DNA from: UBA3478 sp038134285
GTDB taxonomy: Bacteria > Bacteroidota > Bacteroidia > Flavobacteriales > Flavobacteriaceae
Assembly (NCBI GenBank): GCA_038134285.1
Contig: JAYPUW010000004.1
Location: 1 to 64,000 of the forward strand
Reading direction: 5' to 3'
DNA: 64,000 bases
In this document: positions 17,759 through 26,706 of the stretch, piece by piece
Layout of the letters: each line of letters opens with the position of its first letter
Numbering within the stretch: the stretch's first letter is position 1
Translations under genes and position numbers: made by a program
Notes under the pieces: generated by a model
What the model was told of the DNA's origin: nothing
Seen by the model: only the letters and a program-made list of their open reading frames with translations
The model's database searches: none

Positions 17759-19000
17759 CTATAAACTTATTGCTCGCATTAAAATGCCACATAAATAAGC
17801 TCCTATGGTGCCAACGACGTAACCTAGCACAGCTAAAAGTATACCCACTGATGAAAGCGCTGGATGAAATTCAGAAGCGATAATCGGTGCAGAGGCTGCT
17901 CCGCCAACATTTGCTTGACTCCCTACTGCTAAAAAGAATAGGGGAGCCTTGATGAGCTTGGCTACCACTATTAAAAGTAAAGCGTGAAAGCTAATCCAAA
18001 TAAGTCCTATCGCGAAAAGCTCTGGATGACTCAAGGCGTCGACTAAATTCATTTGCATTCCTATAGTAGCCACAAGAATATAGATGAAAATGCTTCCGAG
18101 TTTGCTTGCCCCAGCGCCTTCGTATTTCTTCATTTTTGTGAACGAAGCTCCAATGCCGATTACAGTTGCGACAACTACCATCCATAAAAACTCTGAGGTC
18201 AATGAGGTAAAAACGTTGTCAGGGTTTTCGAGATGAGGAAAGGATAAAAGGATAATTTTAACAATCCTCGGGGCCAAAAAATGAGCCAATCCTACTCCTG
18301 CAAAGCCAATAGCAAATATACCCATGAGATCAAAAGTGCTAGCCACTCTAGAGTGTTCATTCTGGTATTGCTCCACCTTTGCTTGTAAGGAATCTATCGC
18401 TACTGTATCTGCTTTTAACCATCGGTCAATCTCCTTCTTTTTGGAGGTGCTCATCATAAGAATGGCGAGCCAAATATTTGCTATAATAATGTCTACTAGA
18501 ACCATTGAGCCATAAAGGCTCCTTTCGTATCCGAAAACCTCTAACATGGTGGCTTGATTGGCACCACCTCCGATCCAGCTACCGGCAATAGTGGCAAGGC
18601 CTCTCCATAGTTCTTGAGGTCCTTCAAGCCCTAGAAGTGATGGATTAATCAACGAAACAAAAAAGAGGGCTAGCGGTCCTCCTAAAACAATGCCAATTGT
18701 GGCTGTAAGGAATAAAATGATGGCCTTTGGACCTAAAGCCATAATGGCTTTTAGATCTATGCTAAGAGTCATTAGAATCAAGGCGGCCGGCAAGAGATAG
18801 CGGCTAGCTATGGTGTATAGATTTGAATCTTTAGTGTCTATCACTCCGCTGCTTACCAGTAAAGAAGGAATGAGATAGCAGAGCAGTACGGCAGGTACTA
18901 TACTGTAAAAGCCCTTAAAACGGTCAAGTTGACGTGTGTAGAAGATAAGCCCCAGAACAAGTGCTAATGCTCCTAAGACTACCGCATCAGATACGAGCAT
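17759..19000 (-). CDS. DUF819 family membrane protein
   Basis: 413 residues with about ten hydrophobic spans and a hydrophilic loop at about residues 190-215. Glycine-rich segments such as IAGSWIGGGANQATMLEVFG and VGSQANVGGAASAPIIAS match DUF819 (YjcL-like) proteins, which resemble secondary transporters; the substrate is unknown. It lies between a lipoprotein gene and a DUF5916 gene on the same strand, with short gaps (25 and 3 bases), so the three may form an operon. Confidence 0.85.
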   Translation of the reverse strand: MLVSDAVVLGALALVLGLIFYTRQLDRFKGFYSIVPAVLLCYLIPSLLVSSGVIDTKDSNLYTIASRYLLPAALILMTLSIDLKAIMALGPKAIILFLTATIGIVLGGPLALFFVSLINPSLLGLEGPQELWRGLATIAGSWIGGGANQATMLEVFGYERSLYGSMVLVDIIIANIWLAILMMSTSKKKEIDRWLKADTVAIDSLQAKVEQYQNEHSRVASTFDLMGIFAIGFAGVGLAHFLAPRIVKIILLSFPHLENPDNVFTSLTSEFLWMVVVATVIGIGASFTKMKKYEGAGASKLGSIFIYILVATIGMQMNLVDALSHPELFAIGLIWISFHALLLIVVAKLIKAPLFFLAVGSQANVGGAASAPIIASEFHPALSSVGILLAVLGYVVGTIGAYLCGILMRAISL

Positions 19001-19003
19001 AAC

Positions 19004-21214
19004 TTAAATGTTTAGCCAGTAAGTTAGCTTTAAATTCAAAGATCGTCCTCTTGGACCCCAGGTGGTCGTGAAATAGTTGTCGTTGTACACTAAGTAGAGG
19101 TCGGATAGCGGAGCATAACGCCATTGTAATCTAGAATTGATTCCTAGATTGTCACGTTGATTACTGTATTGAATAAGCGTTGACCAAAAAAGATCACGAT
19201 TAAAGGTGTACTGAATCCTTGGGCTAACAAGAAGTATGTTTGCCATTCCGTAATCATCAGGTAAAGCAATGTGGTCAAAATTGGTTCTTAGTCCGATATT
19301 TATTTTTGGTTGAATTCTGTACGTTATCTCATTTTCAAATGAAATTTTCTTACCATTATAAAATTGACCAATCTCTAATTGTGGATTGTTAAAAAATTTT
19401 TTTTGGGGATTAGAGCGCAACTGAAGTTGAATTGTTGAATATCTATAACCCGTTTCGCCCTCCAAATCTCTAGCGTCACTTTTCCTTGTCGGATTAAAGC
19501 CATCAATTAAATATGTATACGATTCACGGAAAGCAAATTCGAATTGTGATTGATCACGAAAATTTCCCTGATAACCAAATTTTTTAAAATAATCGGTACG
19601 TTGATAATCCCTGCTTATTATTAGTGAATTACTTTGAAAGAAATCAAATATATGCGCGTTTATTAATCCCTTTTTGGGCCAAATAGTGTAGGCTAATCTA
19701 CCATCAAGTTTAAAAACATCCTTTCTTGGAATAAAACCAAGGTCTGAAACAAATTCAGAATCTATATATGAAATATTTGCAAAACCACCCCAATTCCTGG
19801 TATTGTAACGAAGGTTTGTACCCCAGGACAAATTGCCCTCAGAATCATCCGGCGAAATCGATTTATGTAAATAAAATTTTCCATTGTAAACATTATCGGG
19901 TGACGCTAAATTGTAATCAATTCCGATAACTCTATTAAATTTCTGTCGAATCGATTCTATTTCAGAATTAAACTCGGTATTATGTTGACGGTTAAGTATG
20001 AAACCTCCAATATTTGATCTTGAAAATACTTTTTGTTGAAAAGCAATCATTCCATTATTTGTTGATGGAATATGGTTATCAAGGTCGGCATCAGTTTGAA
20101 CATTGAGAACACCTAATCTGAATTTGTCCCCTATCTTGCCTGATAAGCGAGCTCCTACAACAATTGGATTTTCAATTGAATTACCCTCTTTGTCTCTTGC
20201 AATACCAATTCTTCTAGAAAAAAATGGATTCGAATCACGACCATTTCCAAACCCCCCAAATAGATCATTATTATCTAAGAAAAATTGTCTTCTTTCTGGA
20301 AGAGAGACTTCAAATCTTGTAAGGTTAGTTATAAAATTATCTACTTCTACTTGAGAAAAATCAGGGTTTATTGTTAAATCTAGATTCATTCCTTTTCCTA
20401 CTGGAACCTTAAAATCGGCACCAACTGATGAAGTCGAAAATTGATCTGTTCCAGATTCGAAATCTTTACTTCTGCCTGCAGTAAGAAATGGGATAAAAGC
20501 CAAAGAAGTACTAGAATTTCCTAATGGCTTTTCAAATTCTAGTAATCCTGTGAACGCTAGGTTTGCGATCATTTGCGGTTGAGGTACTCTAGACCAAGCG
20601 CTTTGCTCATTGGTTTGGGTATCAAAACGATAAGTATTTATACTCCAATATTTACTTCCATCTTGAAATTTTAATGAGTTCATTGGAATAGCCATCTCAG
20701 CGCTGTAATAGTTTTCTCCTATATAAGATTCCCCCCACCATTTTACATCCCAAGAAGTACTAAAATCAAAACGGTTAGACCCTCCATTAGCTATAAGCCC
20801 TTCTCTCATTACACCGAATGGATTTATGCCAAATAAAAATCCATTTGTACCATCATTAAATGTGTCAAATAGAATACTTATGTTATCGGTACCGGTTGCC
20901 CTATAGTCTCTTTGAAGAGAGTTTGTTACAAATTCTTTAGAATCAGTTTGCATAACAAATCCTACATAAATAAAATCATTGTTATACATTATTCGAAAGG
21001 ATGAGTCCTTTCTTGCTGGTAAAGAATCAGTTGGGAAATTCTGTATAAAACTTGATTGTACTTCTGTGTTACCCCATTGAGGCTCAATAAGTTTACCATC
21101 AATTTCGAAAGGCTCTTCGGTAAATAAAGCCTTTATGCTTCTGCGCTCTTGAGCGTTTACTCCACCAATTGTAAGCGCAATTAGTGAGAGCAAAAAAAGT
21201 TTCTTTTTCCTCAT
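19004..21214 (-). CDS. DUF5916 family outer-membrane protein with carbohydrate-binding-like domain
   Basis: About 736 residues from the ATG of MRKKKLFLLSLIALTIGG, chosen because a signal peptide ending in VNAQ follows directly; upstream in-frame codons lack this. The N-terminal domain (EPFEIDGKLIEPQWGN, then DNISILFDTFNDGTNGF) resembles family 9 carbohydrate-binding modules. The rest is DUF5916, a region of alternating aromatic strands that looks like an outer-membrane beta barrel ending in LKLTYWLNI. The role is unknown in general. Confidence 0.85.
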   Translation of the reverse strand: MRKKKLFLLSLIALTIGGVNAQERRSIKALFTEEPFEIDGKLIEPQWGNTEVQSSFIQNFPTDSLPARKDSSFRIMYNNDFIYVGFVMQTDSKEFVTNSLQRDYRATGTDNISILFDTFNDGTNGFLFGINPFGVMREGLIANGGSNRFDFSTSWDVKWWGESYIGENYYSAEMAIPMNSLKFQDGSKYWSINTYRFDTQTNEQSAWSRVPQPQMIANLAFTGLLEFEKPLGNSSTSLAFIPFLTAGRSKDFESGTDQFSTSSVGADFKVPVGKGMNLDLTINPDFSQVEVDNFITNLTRFEVSLPERRQFFLDNNDLFGGFGNGRDSNPFFSRRIGIARDKEGNSIENPIVVGARLSGKIGDKFRLGVLNVQTDADLDNHIPSTNNGMIAFQQKVFSRSNIGGFILNRQHNTEFNSEIESIRQKFNRVIGIDYNLASPDNVYNGKFYLHKSISPDDSEGNLSWGTNLRYNTRNWGGFANISYIDSEFVSDLGFIPRKDVFKLDGRLAYTIWPKKGLINAHIFDFFQSNSLIISRDYQRTDYFKKFGYQGNFRDQSQFEFAFRESYTYLIDGFNPTRKSDARDLEGETGYRYSTIQLQLRSNPQKKFFNNPQLEIGQFYNGKKISFENEITYRIQPKINIGLRTNFDHIALPDDYGMANILLVSPRIQYTFNRDLFWSTLIQYSNQRDNLGINSRLQWRYAPLSDLYLVYNDNYFTTTWGPRGRSLNLKLTYWLNI

Positions 21215-21342
21215 GAATGGATCCAAAAGTAAACGTTTGTGTCGGAATGCCATGTTAAAATTGTCTGTTGTTCTAAACTTTCCCATAGACCATTGAAATG
21301 AAGCCTATTGTTATTTTAACTTTATCATAAAATCTTTTTCTC

Positions 21343-22167
21343 ATGTTAAGCCTCATTTTTTTGTTTATTACCATTTCTTCAGTATTAGATCTTAATAAAA
21401 TACCCTTTATACCTTCAGATCGTATCGAAAGCGCGCTAATGAATGAAGAAGTGTGGGGGCAAACAGGCCATCGCGTGGTGGGTCAAATTGCCGAAGCGTA
21501 TCTGAGCAAAAAAGCTAAAAAAGAGATCAATAGATTATTAGAGGGTCATAGCATTGCCTTTGCCTCTACCATTGCTGACGAAATCAAATCAGATCGGGTA
21601 TATGATTCCTTTGGACCCTGGCATTATGTGAATTATGAAATGGGAGGACATTATGATCCTTCTAATAGGGACGAAAGAGGGGATATTGTCTATGGCATTC
21701 AAAAGAGTATTGAAGTTATAGAAAGTAAAAGTGCGAGTGATGCAGAAAAGCGCTTTTATTTAAAATTATTGATTCATTTTATTGGTGATCTGCATCAACC
21801 TCTTCATGTAGGAAGGGCTGAAGACCAAGGAGGAAATCGTATTCAAGTAAGTTGGTTTTCAACAATATCAAACCTTCATCGCGTATGGGATTCCGATTTA
21901 ATTGATGGGTACAATATGAGTTATTATGAGCTAGCGCAGGAATTACTTAGATCAACCACTACTGATAAATTTGCTGAGCTGGCCAAAGGCACCTATCTAG
22001 ATTGGGTAGAAGAGTCTCATAAAATTGTCGGGCGCGTTTATGCTTCAGCCTCAAGCGGAGATCGATTAGGATATCGATATTCATATGATTTTAATCCACT
22101 ACTATTTGAGCAGTTAGCTAAGGGCGGAATTCGCTTGGCTAAAGTTTTAAATGAGCTTTTTGATTAA
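21343..22167 (+). CDS. S1/P1 nuclease
   Basis: 274 residues, zinc-dependent single-strand nuclease or phosphodiesterase family. The tri-zinc ligands are all visible: the mature N-terminal W-G-Q-T-G-H segment after residue 37, FGPWHYVNYE, LLIHFIGDLHQPLHVG and NLHRVWDSDLI. A hydrophobic N terminus (residues 1-15) suggests export. It is divergent from the DUF5916 gene. The likely role is extracellular or periplasmic nucleic-acid degradation for phosphate or nucleoside salvage (inference). Confidence 0.93.
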   Translation: MLSLIFLFITISSVLDLNKIPFIPSDRIESALMNEEVWGQTGHRVVGQIAEAYLSKKAKKEINRLLEGHSIAFASTIADEIKSDRVYDSFGPWHYVNYEMGGHYDPSNRDERGDIVYGIQKSIEVIESKSASDAEKRFYLKLLIHFIGDLHQPLHVGRAEDQGGNRIQVSWFSTISNLHRVWDSDLIDGYNMSYYELAQELLRSTTTDKFAELAKGTYLDWVEESHKIVGRVYASASSGDRLGYRYSYDFNPLLFEQLAKGGIRLAKVLNELFD

Positions 22168-22169
22168 GG

Positions 22170-22466
22170 TCAACGGCGTTTAGAAACTTTATTCATGCTG
22201 ATGTTGCGTTGTCTGCTACACTTAAAGCGATCTATATCTTCTGAACGTTTCTTTAGGTGCTTGGTTGAACGACCCTGAACACGTTCCCGCCACATTCTAA
22301 AACTTGAGGCTTTCATCTCGCGTCTCATGAGGTCAATAACTTGTCTCTCACTAAGCCCAAATTGAAAGGTTATGGCATCGAAAGGTGTGCGATCCTCCCA
22401 GGCCATCTCAATGATGCGGTCAATCTTTGCCTCGGATAGGTTGAGAGTAATGGTTTCTTTATTCAT
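22170..22466 (-). CDS. TIGR03643 (DUF2805) family protein
   Basis: 98 residues. The core IDRIIEMAWEDRTPFDAI, GLSERQVIDLMRREM and SSFRMWRERVQGR matches the small TIGR03643 family, which looks like a helix-turn-helix but has no assigned function. The C-terminal tail is very basic. Its ATG overlaps the stop of the AlkB-like gene by 4 bases, implying translational coupling. Confidence 0.85.
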   Translation of the reverse strand: MNKETITLNLSEAKIDRIIEMAWEDRTPFDAITFQFGLSERQVIDLMRREMKASSFRMWRERVQGRSTKHLKKRSEDIDRFKCSRQRNISMNKVSKRR

Positions 22467-23053
22467 AGCTTTTCAAAGATATAGCGAAAAGTCAAATTGA
22501 TTCGTGGTGCCTTAGGGGTTTGCGTTTTAGGAAGTTGATGTTTGAAGTCTTTTTGAGTGGTACCAGCCATCAACAGAAGACTTCCGTGTCTTAATTCAAT
22601 AGTTCTCTTAAGGGTTTTATCCATTTTGTGTTTGAGGTGAAATCGGCGAGTTGCTCCCAAACTTAGTGAGGCGATAACGGGTTGGGGGCCTAGTTCTGGC
22701 TCATCATCGGCATGCCAGCCATTACTGTCTTTTTCGTTTCGGTAAAGATTAAATAAACAACTGTTGTAACGGTAAGTGGTAACGTATTCAATGTCGTTCT
22801 TAAGACGCTTCATTTTTTCTGTGAAAGAGAAAGCCTCAAGGGTTAATCCGGCATAAGTGTATGATTTTTCTTCATCGGCATAAAGGGCGGTTAGCCTAGG
22901 TTGATCGTAGAATTTTCCGAAAACCTTTACCTGCTCGGAGCGCCATTGCACGGTGGAATTAAAGTGTTTGTACCAGCTATTAGCTTCGGTTTGATTTAGA
23001 AAATTTTCCCAAATCAAAAGCTTAGCAGTACCAATTGATAGATCCATCATCAT
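22463..23053 (-). CDS. AlkB-like 2-oxoglutarate/Fe(II) dioxygenase
   Basis: 196 residues. The iron ligands are visible as H-x-D in NGWHADDEPELG (about residue 114) and the distal His in KDFKHQLPK, with the 2-oxoglutarate-binding arginine in PRINLTFR. This is the short AlkB type that removes alkyl groups from DNA or RNA bases by oxidation. The start follows three possible Met codons (MMMDLS); its ATG overlaps the AraC gene stop. The neighbouring AraC-type gene is reminiscent of adaptive-response operons, but no Ada domain is present. Confidence 0.92.
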   Translation of the reverse strand: MMMDLSIGTAKLLIWENFLNQTEANSWYKHFNSTVQWRSEQVKVFGKFYDQPRLTALYADEEKSYTYAGLTLEAFSFTEKMKRLKNDIEYVTTYRYNSCLFNLYRNEKDSNGWHADDEPELGPQPVIASLSLGATRRFHLKHKMDKTLKRTIELRHGSLLLMAGTTQKDFKHQLPKTQTPKAPRINLTFRYIFEKL

Positions 23054-23919
23054 GTTGAAATAACATTTCTCATTTCATGCCTGTAGGTAGAGGGCGACAT
23101 GCCAGTAAAGGTTTTAAAAAGCCTTGTAAAGTGTGAGACATTTTGAAATCCAGCTTCAAAGGCTATATCGCTAATCGCCATTTCTTTTTCTGCAAGCAGT
23201 TTGGAGGCGTGCACAAGCCTGTACTCGTTTACAAACTGGGTAAAGGTCTTACTGGTTGTTTTTTTGAAATATCTACAAAATGAAGGCTCTGTCATTCCGG
23301 ATAACGAAGCAACGGTTTCAAGCGGAATGGGTTGCTGAAAATTGTTTTTGACGTAGTTAAAAACTTTGTTGATTCTGTTTTGCTCACTAACCTCGGTTGA
23401 GATGGCAAATTTTTCTGCATTCAGAATAGTACTCTCTGTTGAAAGACTCAATTCATGTAGGATATCGAGAATGCTTAAGAGTCGCTTGAATCCATCAAGC
23501 TAGTCTAATCCCTCCATCGCTGATCCAACCCTTGACTTTGTATCTCCATGAAAGGCGAGACCTTGTTCGGCCATGCAAAAAAGGGATTTAAGTTTTTCCA
23601 TTTCAGGGATGTCGAAAAATCCTTTACCTAAAAAATCATCTCTGAATTGAACAAGTGTCTCTTTCCTATTGCCGGTAGAGCGGTCTGTAAACCCACAATG
23701 CGGTAGGTTCTTACCAATCAAAATAAGATCTCCATCATTGAAGTACGACATGTGCGTTCCAATCTGACGTTTTCCTGATCCCCCATTGATATAAACCAGC
23801 TCAATCTCTGGATGATAATGCCAACTCTTGTATTGGTTGACATTGTACTCGTCAAAGATTTCAAGTTTGAAGGAGTTACCAAATACAGGGGTAATGATTT
23901 CAAAAGCAAGTTGTTGCAT
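23050..23919 (-). pseudogene. AraC-family regulator interrupted by an in-frame stop
   Basis: The frame is continuous from 23919 to 23050 (about 289 codons) except for one TAG at 23500-23502. The first part (139 codons) is a cupin-like sensing domain with YKSWHYHPEIELVYINGGSG. The second part holds two helix-turn-helix motifs of AraC type (PIPLETVASLSGMTEPSFCRYF and MAISDIAFEAGFQNVSHFTRLFK). The residues flanking the stop (EGLD, then LDGFKRLLSILDILHEL) read naturally across it. It may be a recent pseudogene, or two separate products if translation restarts. Confidence 0.8.
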
Positions 23920-23962
23920 GATATTTTTTGGTCTCTAATGCTCAAATTATCAGTACAAAATT

Positions 23963-24036
23963 AACCTTAAATTGACATTATTTTCTACATCAACCCTTAA
24001 ATTAGGTTAAAATAGTGCATAAATCTGACAACCTAA
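23963..24036. promoter_or_regulatory. Direct and inverted repeats upstream of a secreted-protein gene
   Basis: AACCTTAAATT (23963-23973) recurs as AACCCTTAAATT (23992-24003), and TTAGGTT (24002-24008) is mirrored by AACCTAA (24030-24036) with a 21-base spacer. The cluster lies between the broken AraC gene and the gene at 24117, where an operator would be expected. The assignment is inference. Confidence 0.4.
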
Positions 24037-24063
24037 GAAAAGTAATGGGGTTAAAGAGGGGGG

Positions 24064-24071
24064 TATATTTG
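24064..24071 (+). promoter_or_regulatory. Bacteroidota -7 promoter element
   Basis: TATATTTG matches the TAnnTTTG consensus, 45 bases before the ATG at 24117. No TTG element is seen at the ideal upstream spacing, so expression may depend on an activator. Confidence 0.5.
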
Positions 24072-24116
24072 CAGCATCAATCATCAATCAAAAAACGAAC
24101 TTTCAAAAAAACTGTA

Positions 24117-24461
24117 ATGAAAAAGTCTTTATTTACTCTCTTACTCGTTGCTGTAGCAACCGTTTCTTTCGCAAATGTTTCATTAGTAAAGTCTACTGGA
24201 ATCTTTGAAAACGTTCTTACAGAGGACCCAACATTTGTTAGAAAAGGTGAAAAATTAGTGATTAGCTTCTTAAATGCTGACTTAGAGCCGGTTGAAATCC
24301 GAATCACTGACTCAAAAAACAACCTCGTTTTCGCTCAAGAATTCGACGGTGATTTCATCGTTCAAAAGGCATTCGACTTTTCGAAGGCACAGCGCGATGA
24401 CTATAAAGTAGTTGTAGCTTACAAATCAATTGCGGTTGGTCAAATTGTTGAGGTACAATAG
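24117..24461 (+). CDS. Small secreted protein of unknown function
   Basis: 114 residues from the ATG of MKKSLFTLLLVAVATVSFAN, which is a clear signal peptide. The mature part (about 94 residues) alternates strands (KLVISFLNADLEPVEIRITD, DYKVVVAYKSIAVGQIVEV) and looks like one immunoglobulin-like or DUF3244-like beta sandwich. It has its own promoter-like element and terminator, so it is probably monocistronic. The function is unknown. Confidence 0.8.
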   Translation: MKKSLFTLLLVAVATVSFANVSLVKSTGIFENVLTEDPTFVRKGEKLVISFLNADLEPVEIRITDSKNNLVFAQEFDGDFIVQKAFDFSKAQRDDYKVVVAYKSIAVGQIVEVQ

Positions 24462-24480
24462 TTTAGTAAATTGTTAAGGA

Positions 24481-24511
24481 AAAAAAGCCCCTCACTTGAG
24501 GGGCTTTTTTT
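24481..24511. terminator. Bidirectional terminator
   Basis: AGCCCCTC-ACTT-GAGGGGCT forms a perfect 8-bp GC-rich stem flanked by A and T runs on both sides. It can stop transcripts of the secreted-protein gene and of the convergent htpG. Confidence 0.9.
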
Positions 24512-24521
24512 ATGGATCAAT

Positions 24522-26408
24522 TTATTTGATCATCTCGACGCTTCTGGATATAAAGTCTGACAGTTCTTTACCTTTTAGAATACCCTTTGATAAGCGCGCG
24601 AGATCTACGCCTTGTTGTATGAGGCGTTTGCGCTTTTTCTCTGTTTTAGCTTCTAAGATCTCCCCGATTAAAGGGTGATTGGTATTTACAACGAGATTGA
24701 ACATATCTGGCATAGATCCCATTCCCATGATTCCGCTTGAACCGGTTTGTTGCATATCTTTCATTCTTCTCATGAATTCCGGCTCAGTAAGCATGAACGG
24801 TAGCGCGTCACTGCTTAGTCCTTCAGTTTGAACTGTGTAACCCAAAAGATTGACTGTATCTTTTACTAGAGTCTTGAGTTCTTCTTGTTGTTTGTCATCT
24901 AGTTTAGATATGTTCGTCTCTTCTTTCTTGATTAAGTTCTCAACGGCATCAGCATCCACACGAGTAAATCGTACCTCTTTTAATTCGCTCTCAAGTTTTT
25001 GAATGATATGTGGTGCAATCGGTGAGTCAAGAAGTAAAACCGTGTATCCCTTTTGCTTGGCCTGTTCAATGTATGCGTGCTGCTGATCAGGCTGGGTAGC
25101 ATAGAGGTAAACGGTCTTGTTATTTTTGTCCTTATGAAGTTCTTTTACACGTTCCTCAAGTTCTTCATAGGTTAGGTAATCTCCGTCCGTGGTAGGGTAT
25201 AGGGCGAATTTTTGTGCCTTCTCAAAGAATTTCTCTTCAGTCAGCATACCGTACTCAATGACGACCTTGATGTCGTTCCATTTTTCTTCAAAATCTTTTC
25301 GATCCTCTTTGAATAGACTCTGCAATTTATCTGCCACCTTGCGGGTGATGTATGAGGTGATCTTTTTGACTGAACTGTCAGCCTGTAAATAAGATCTTGA
25401 AACATTAAGTGGAATATCCGGAGAGTCGATTACCCCTTTGAGCATGGTCAAGAATTCTGGAACAATTCCCTCGACATTATCCGTAACAAAAACCTGGTTT
25501 TGATACAGTTGTATACGATCCTTTTGAATCGATAAGTCGTTGGTTAGTTTTGGAAAGAAGAGGATCCCTGTTAAATTAAACGGATAATCAACATTTAGGT
25601 GAATGTGAAAGAGAGGGCTTTCAAATTGCATGGGGTAGAGTTCTCGATAGAAAGCCGTGTAATCTTCTTCTTTAAGTTCCGCTGGGGCTTTGGTCCATGC
25701 CGGAGCTGTGTTGTTTATGATGGCATCTACTTCTAGAGTTGGAGCCGGGTCTTCTTCTTTAGCTCCTTCGGGTTTTTCAAGGGTTTCAGTGCGTGTGCCG
25801 AATTTGATGGGGATCGGCATAAACTTATTGTACTTGTTCAATAAGCCCTGAATAGTAGACTCTTTTAGGTATGAAGCAGCGTCTTTTGAGATGTGCAAGA
25901 TGATTTCAGTACCTCTTTCAGTCTTGTTATGCGGTTCTAAAGAGAATTCTGGTGAGCCGTCACAAGACCAGTGCACAGCTGGCGCATCTGTATAGCTTTT
26001 GGTAATAAGCTCTACCTTGTCTGCAACCATAAAGGCTGAATAGAAGCCAAGTCCGAAGTGACCAATAATACCTGCATCTTTAACACTTTCTTTGTATTTG
26101 TCAAGAAATTCTTCTGCTCCAGAAAATGCAACTTCATTGATGTATTTCTTTACCTCTTCTTCGCTCATACCAATACCTTGGTCGATTACGTGAAGCGTTT
26201 TGTTTTCTTTATTGATTCTCACCTCTATCATAGGAGTGCCATATTCGACCTTAGCCTCGCCAATGCCGGTGAGGTGTTTCAGCTTTAGAGTAGCATCTGT
26301 GGCATTAGAGATCAATTCTCTCAAAAATATTTCTTGATCGCTGTAAAGAAATTTTTTGATCAGTGGAAAGATGTTATCCACCGAAACATTAATTTTTCCT
26401 TTTTCCAT
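24522..26408 (-). CDS. htpG: Molecular chaperone HtpG (Hsp90)
   Basis: 628 residues. The GHKL ATPase site shows FLRELISNATDATLKL (about residues 25-40), VIDQGIGMSEEE, and the GHFGLGFYSAFMVAD lid region. The middle domain includes the YRELYPMQFESPLFHIHLN segment, and a dimerisation domain completes it. HtpG assists folding under stress. The upstream 730 bases contain no intact gene but do contain the candidate small RNA below, on the other strand. Confidence 0.97.
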   Translation of the reverse strand: MEKGKINVSVDNIFPLIKKFLYSDQEIFLRELISNATDATLKLKHLTGIGEAKVEYGTPMIEVRINKENKTLHVIDQGIGMSEEEVKKYINEVAFSGAEEFLDKYKESVKDAGIIGHFGLGFYSAFMVADKVELITKSYTDAPAVHWSCDGSPEFSLEPHNKTERGTEIILHISKDAASYLKESTIQGLLNKYNKFMPIPIKFGTRTETLEKPEGAKEEDPAPTLEVDAIINNTAPAWTKAPAELKEEDYTAFYRELYPMQFESPLFHIHLNVDYPFNLTGILFFPKLTNDLSIQKDRIQLYQNQVFVTDNVEGIVPEFLTMLKGVIDSPDIPLNVSRSYLQADSSVKKITSYITRKVADKLQSLFKEDRKDFEEKWNDIKVVIEYGMLTEEKFFEKAQKFALYPTTDGDYLTYEELEERVKELHKDKNNKTVYLYATQPDQQHAYIEQAKQKGYTVLLLDSPIAPHIIQKLESELKEVRFTRVDADAVENLIKKEETNISKLDDKQQEELKTLVKDTVNLLGYTVQTEGLSSDALPFMLTEPEFMRRMKDMQQTGSSGIMGMGSMPDMFNLVVNTNHPLIGEILEAKTEKKRKRLIQQGVDLARLSKGILKGKELSDFISRSVEMIK

Positions 26409-26518
26409 GGTGTAATTGTTTTTATTTCAGTGAAACCAAAAAGAATACCATCCTAAAGGTGGCTGACAACATGACACCCATCAGGACAAAAATATTTTTC
26501 AAAAATGTTTAATATTTT

Positions 26519-26548
26519 TTTGATTTAAATAAACAAAATGTATATTTG
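26519..26548 (+). promoter_or_regulatory. Strong Bacteroidota-type promoter
   Basis: TTTG at 26519-26522 and TATATTTG at 26541-26548 are separated by 18 bases, matching the phylum consensus TTTG-N17-23-TAnnTTTG. Transcription would start near 26555 and run toward the terminator at 26621. Confidence 0.75.
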
Positions 26549-26554
26549 GGGTGT

Positions 26555-26655
26555 TGTGGGAAATTTGCTATGAATAAATTTAAGCAACGATTTTGTTTAT
26601 TTATTGGTTAGGTTGTTGAAAGCGTCCTCTCATTCTTCGAGAGGGCGCTTTTTAT
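26555..26655 (+). ncRNA. Candidate small RNA (about 100 nt)
   Basis: A consensus promoter is followed after about 65 bases by a perfect 11-bp terminator hairpin, with no real gene between them. The only open frame is a 13-codon one at 26570-26611 (MNKFKQRFCLFIG), so the alternative is a leader-peptide transcript. It does not resemble 6S, tmRNA or another RNA that I recognise. The boundaries are estimates from the promoter and terminator. Confidence 0.5.
26621..26655 (+). terminator. Rho-independent terminator
   Basis: AGCGTCCTCTC pairs fully (one G-T) with GAGAGGGCGCT around loop ATTCTTC, followed by TTTTTATTT. It is a textbook intrinsic terminator although no protein gene ends here. Confidence 0.9.
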
Positions 26656-26706
26656 TTATACCGATTGCTTCTTGCTATCCTCAGTGATTTATTGTTGAGT
26701 TTATCT

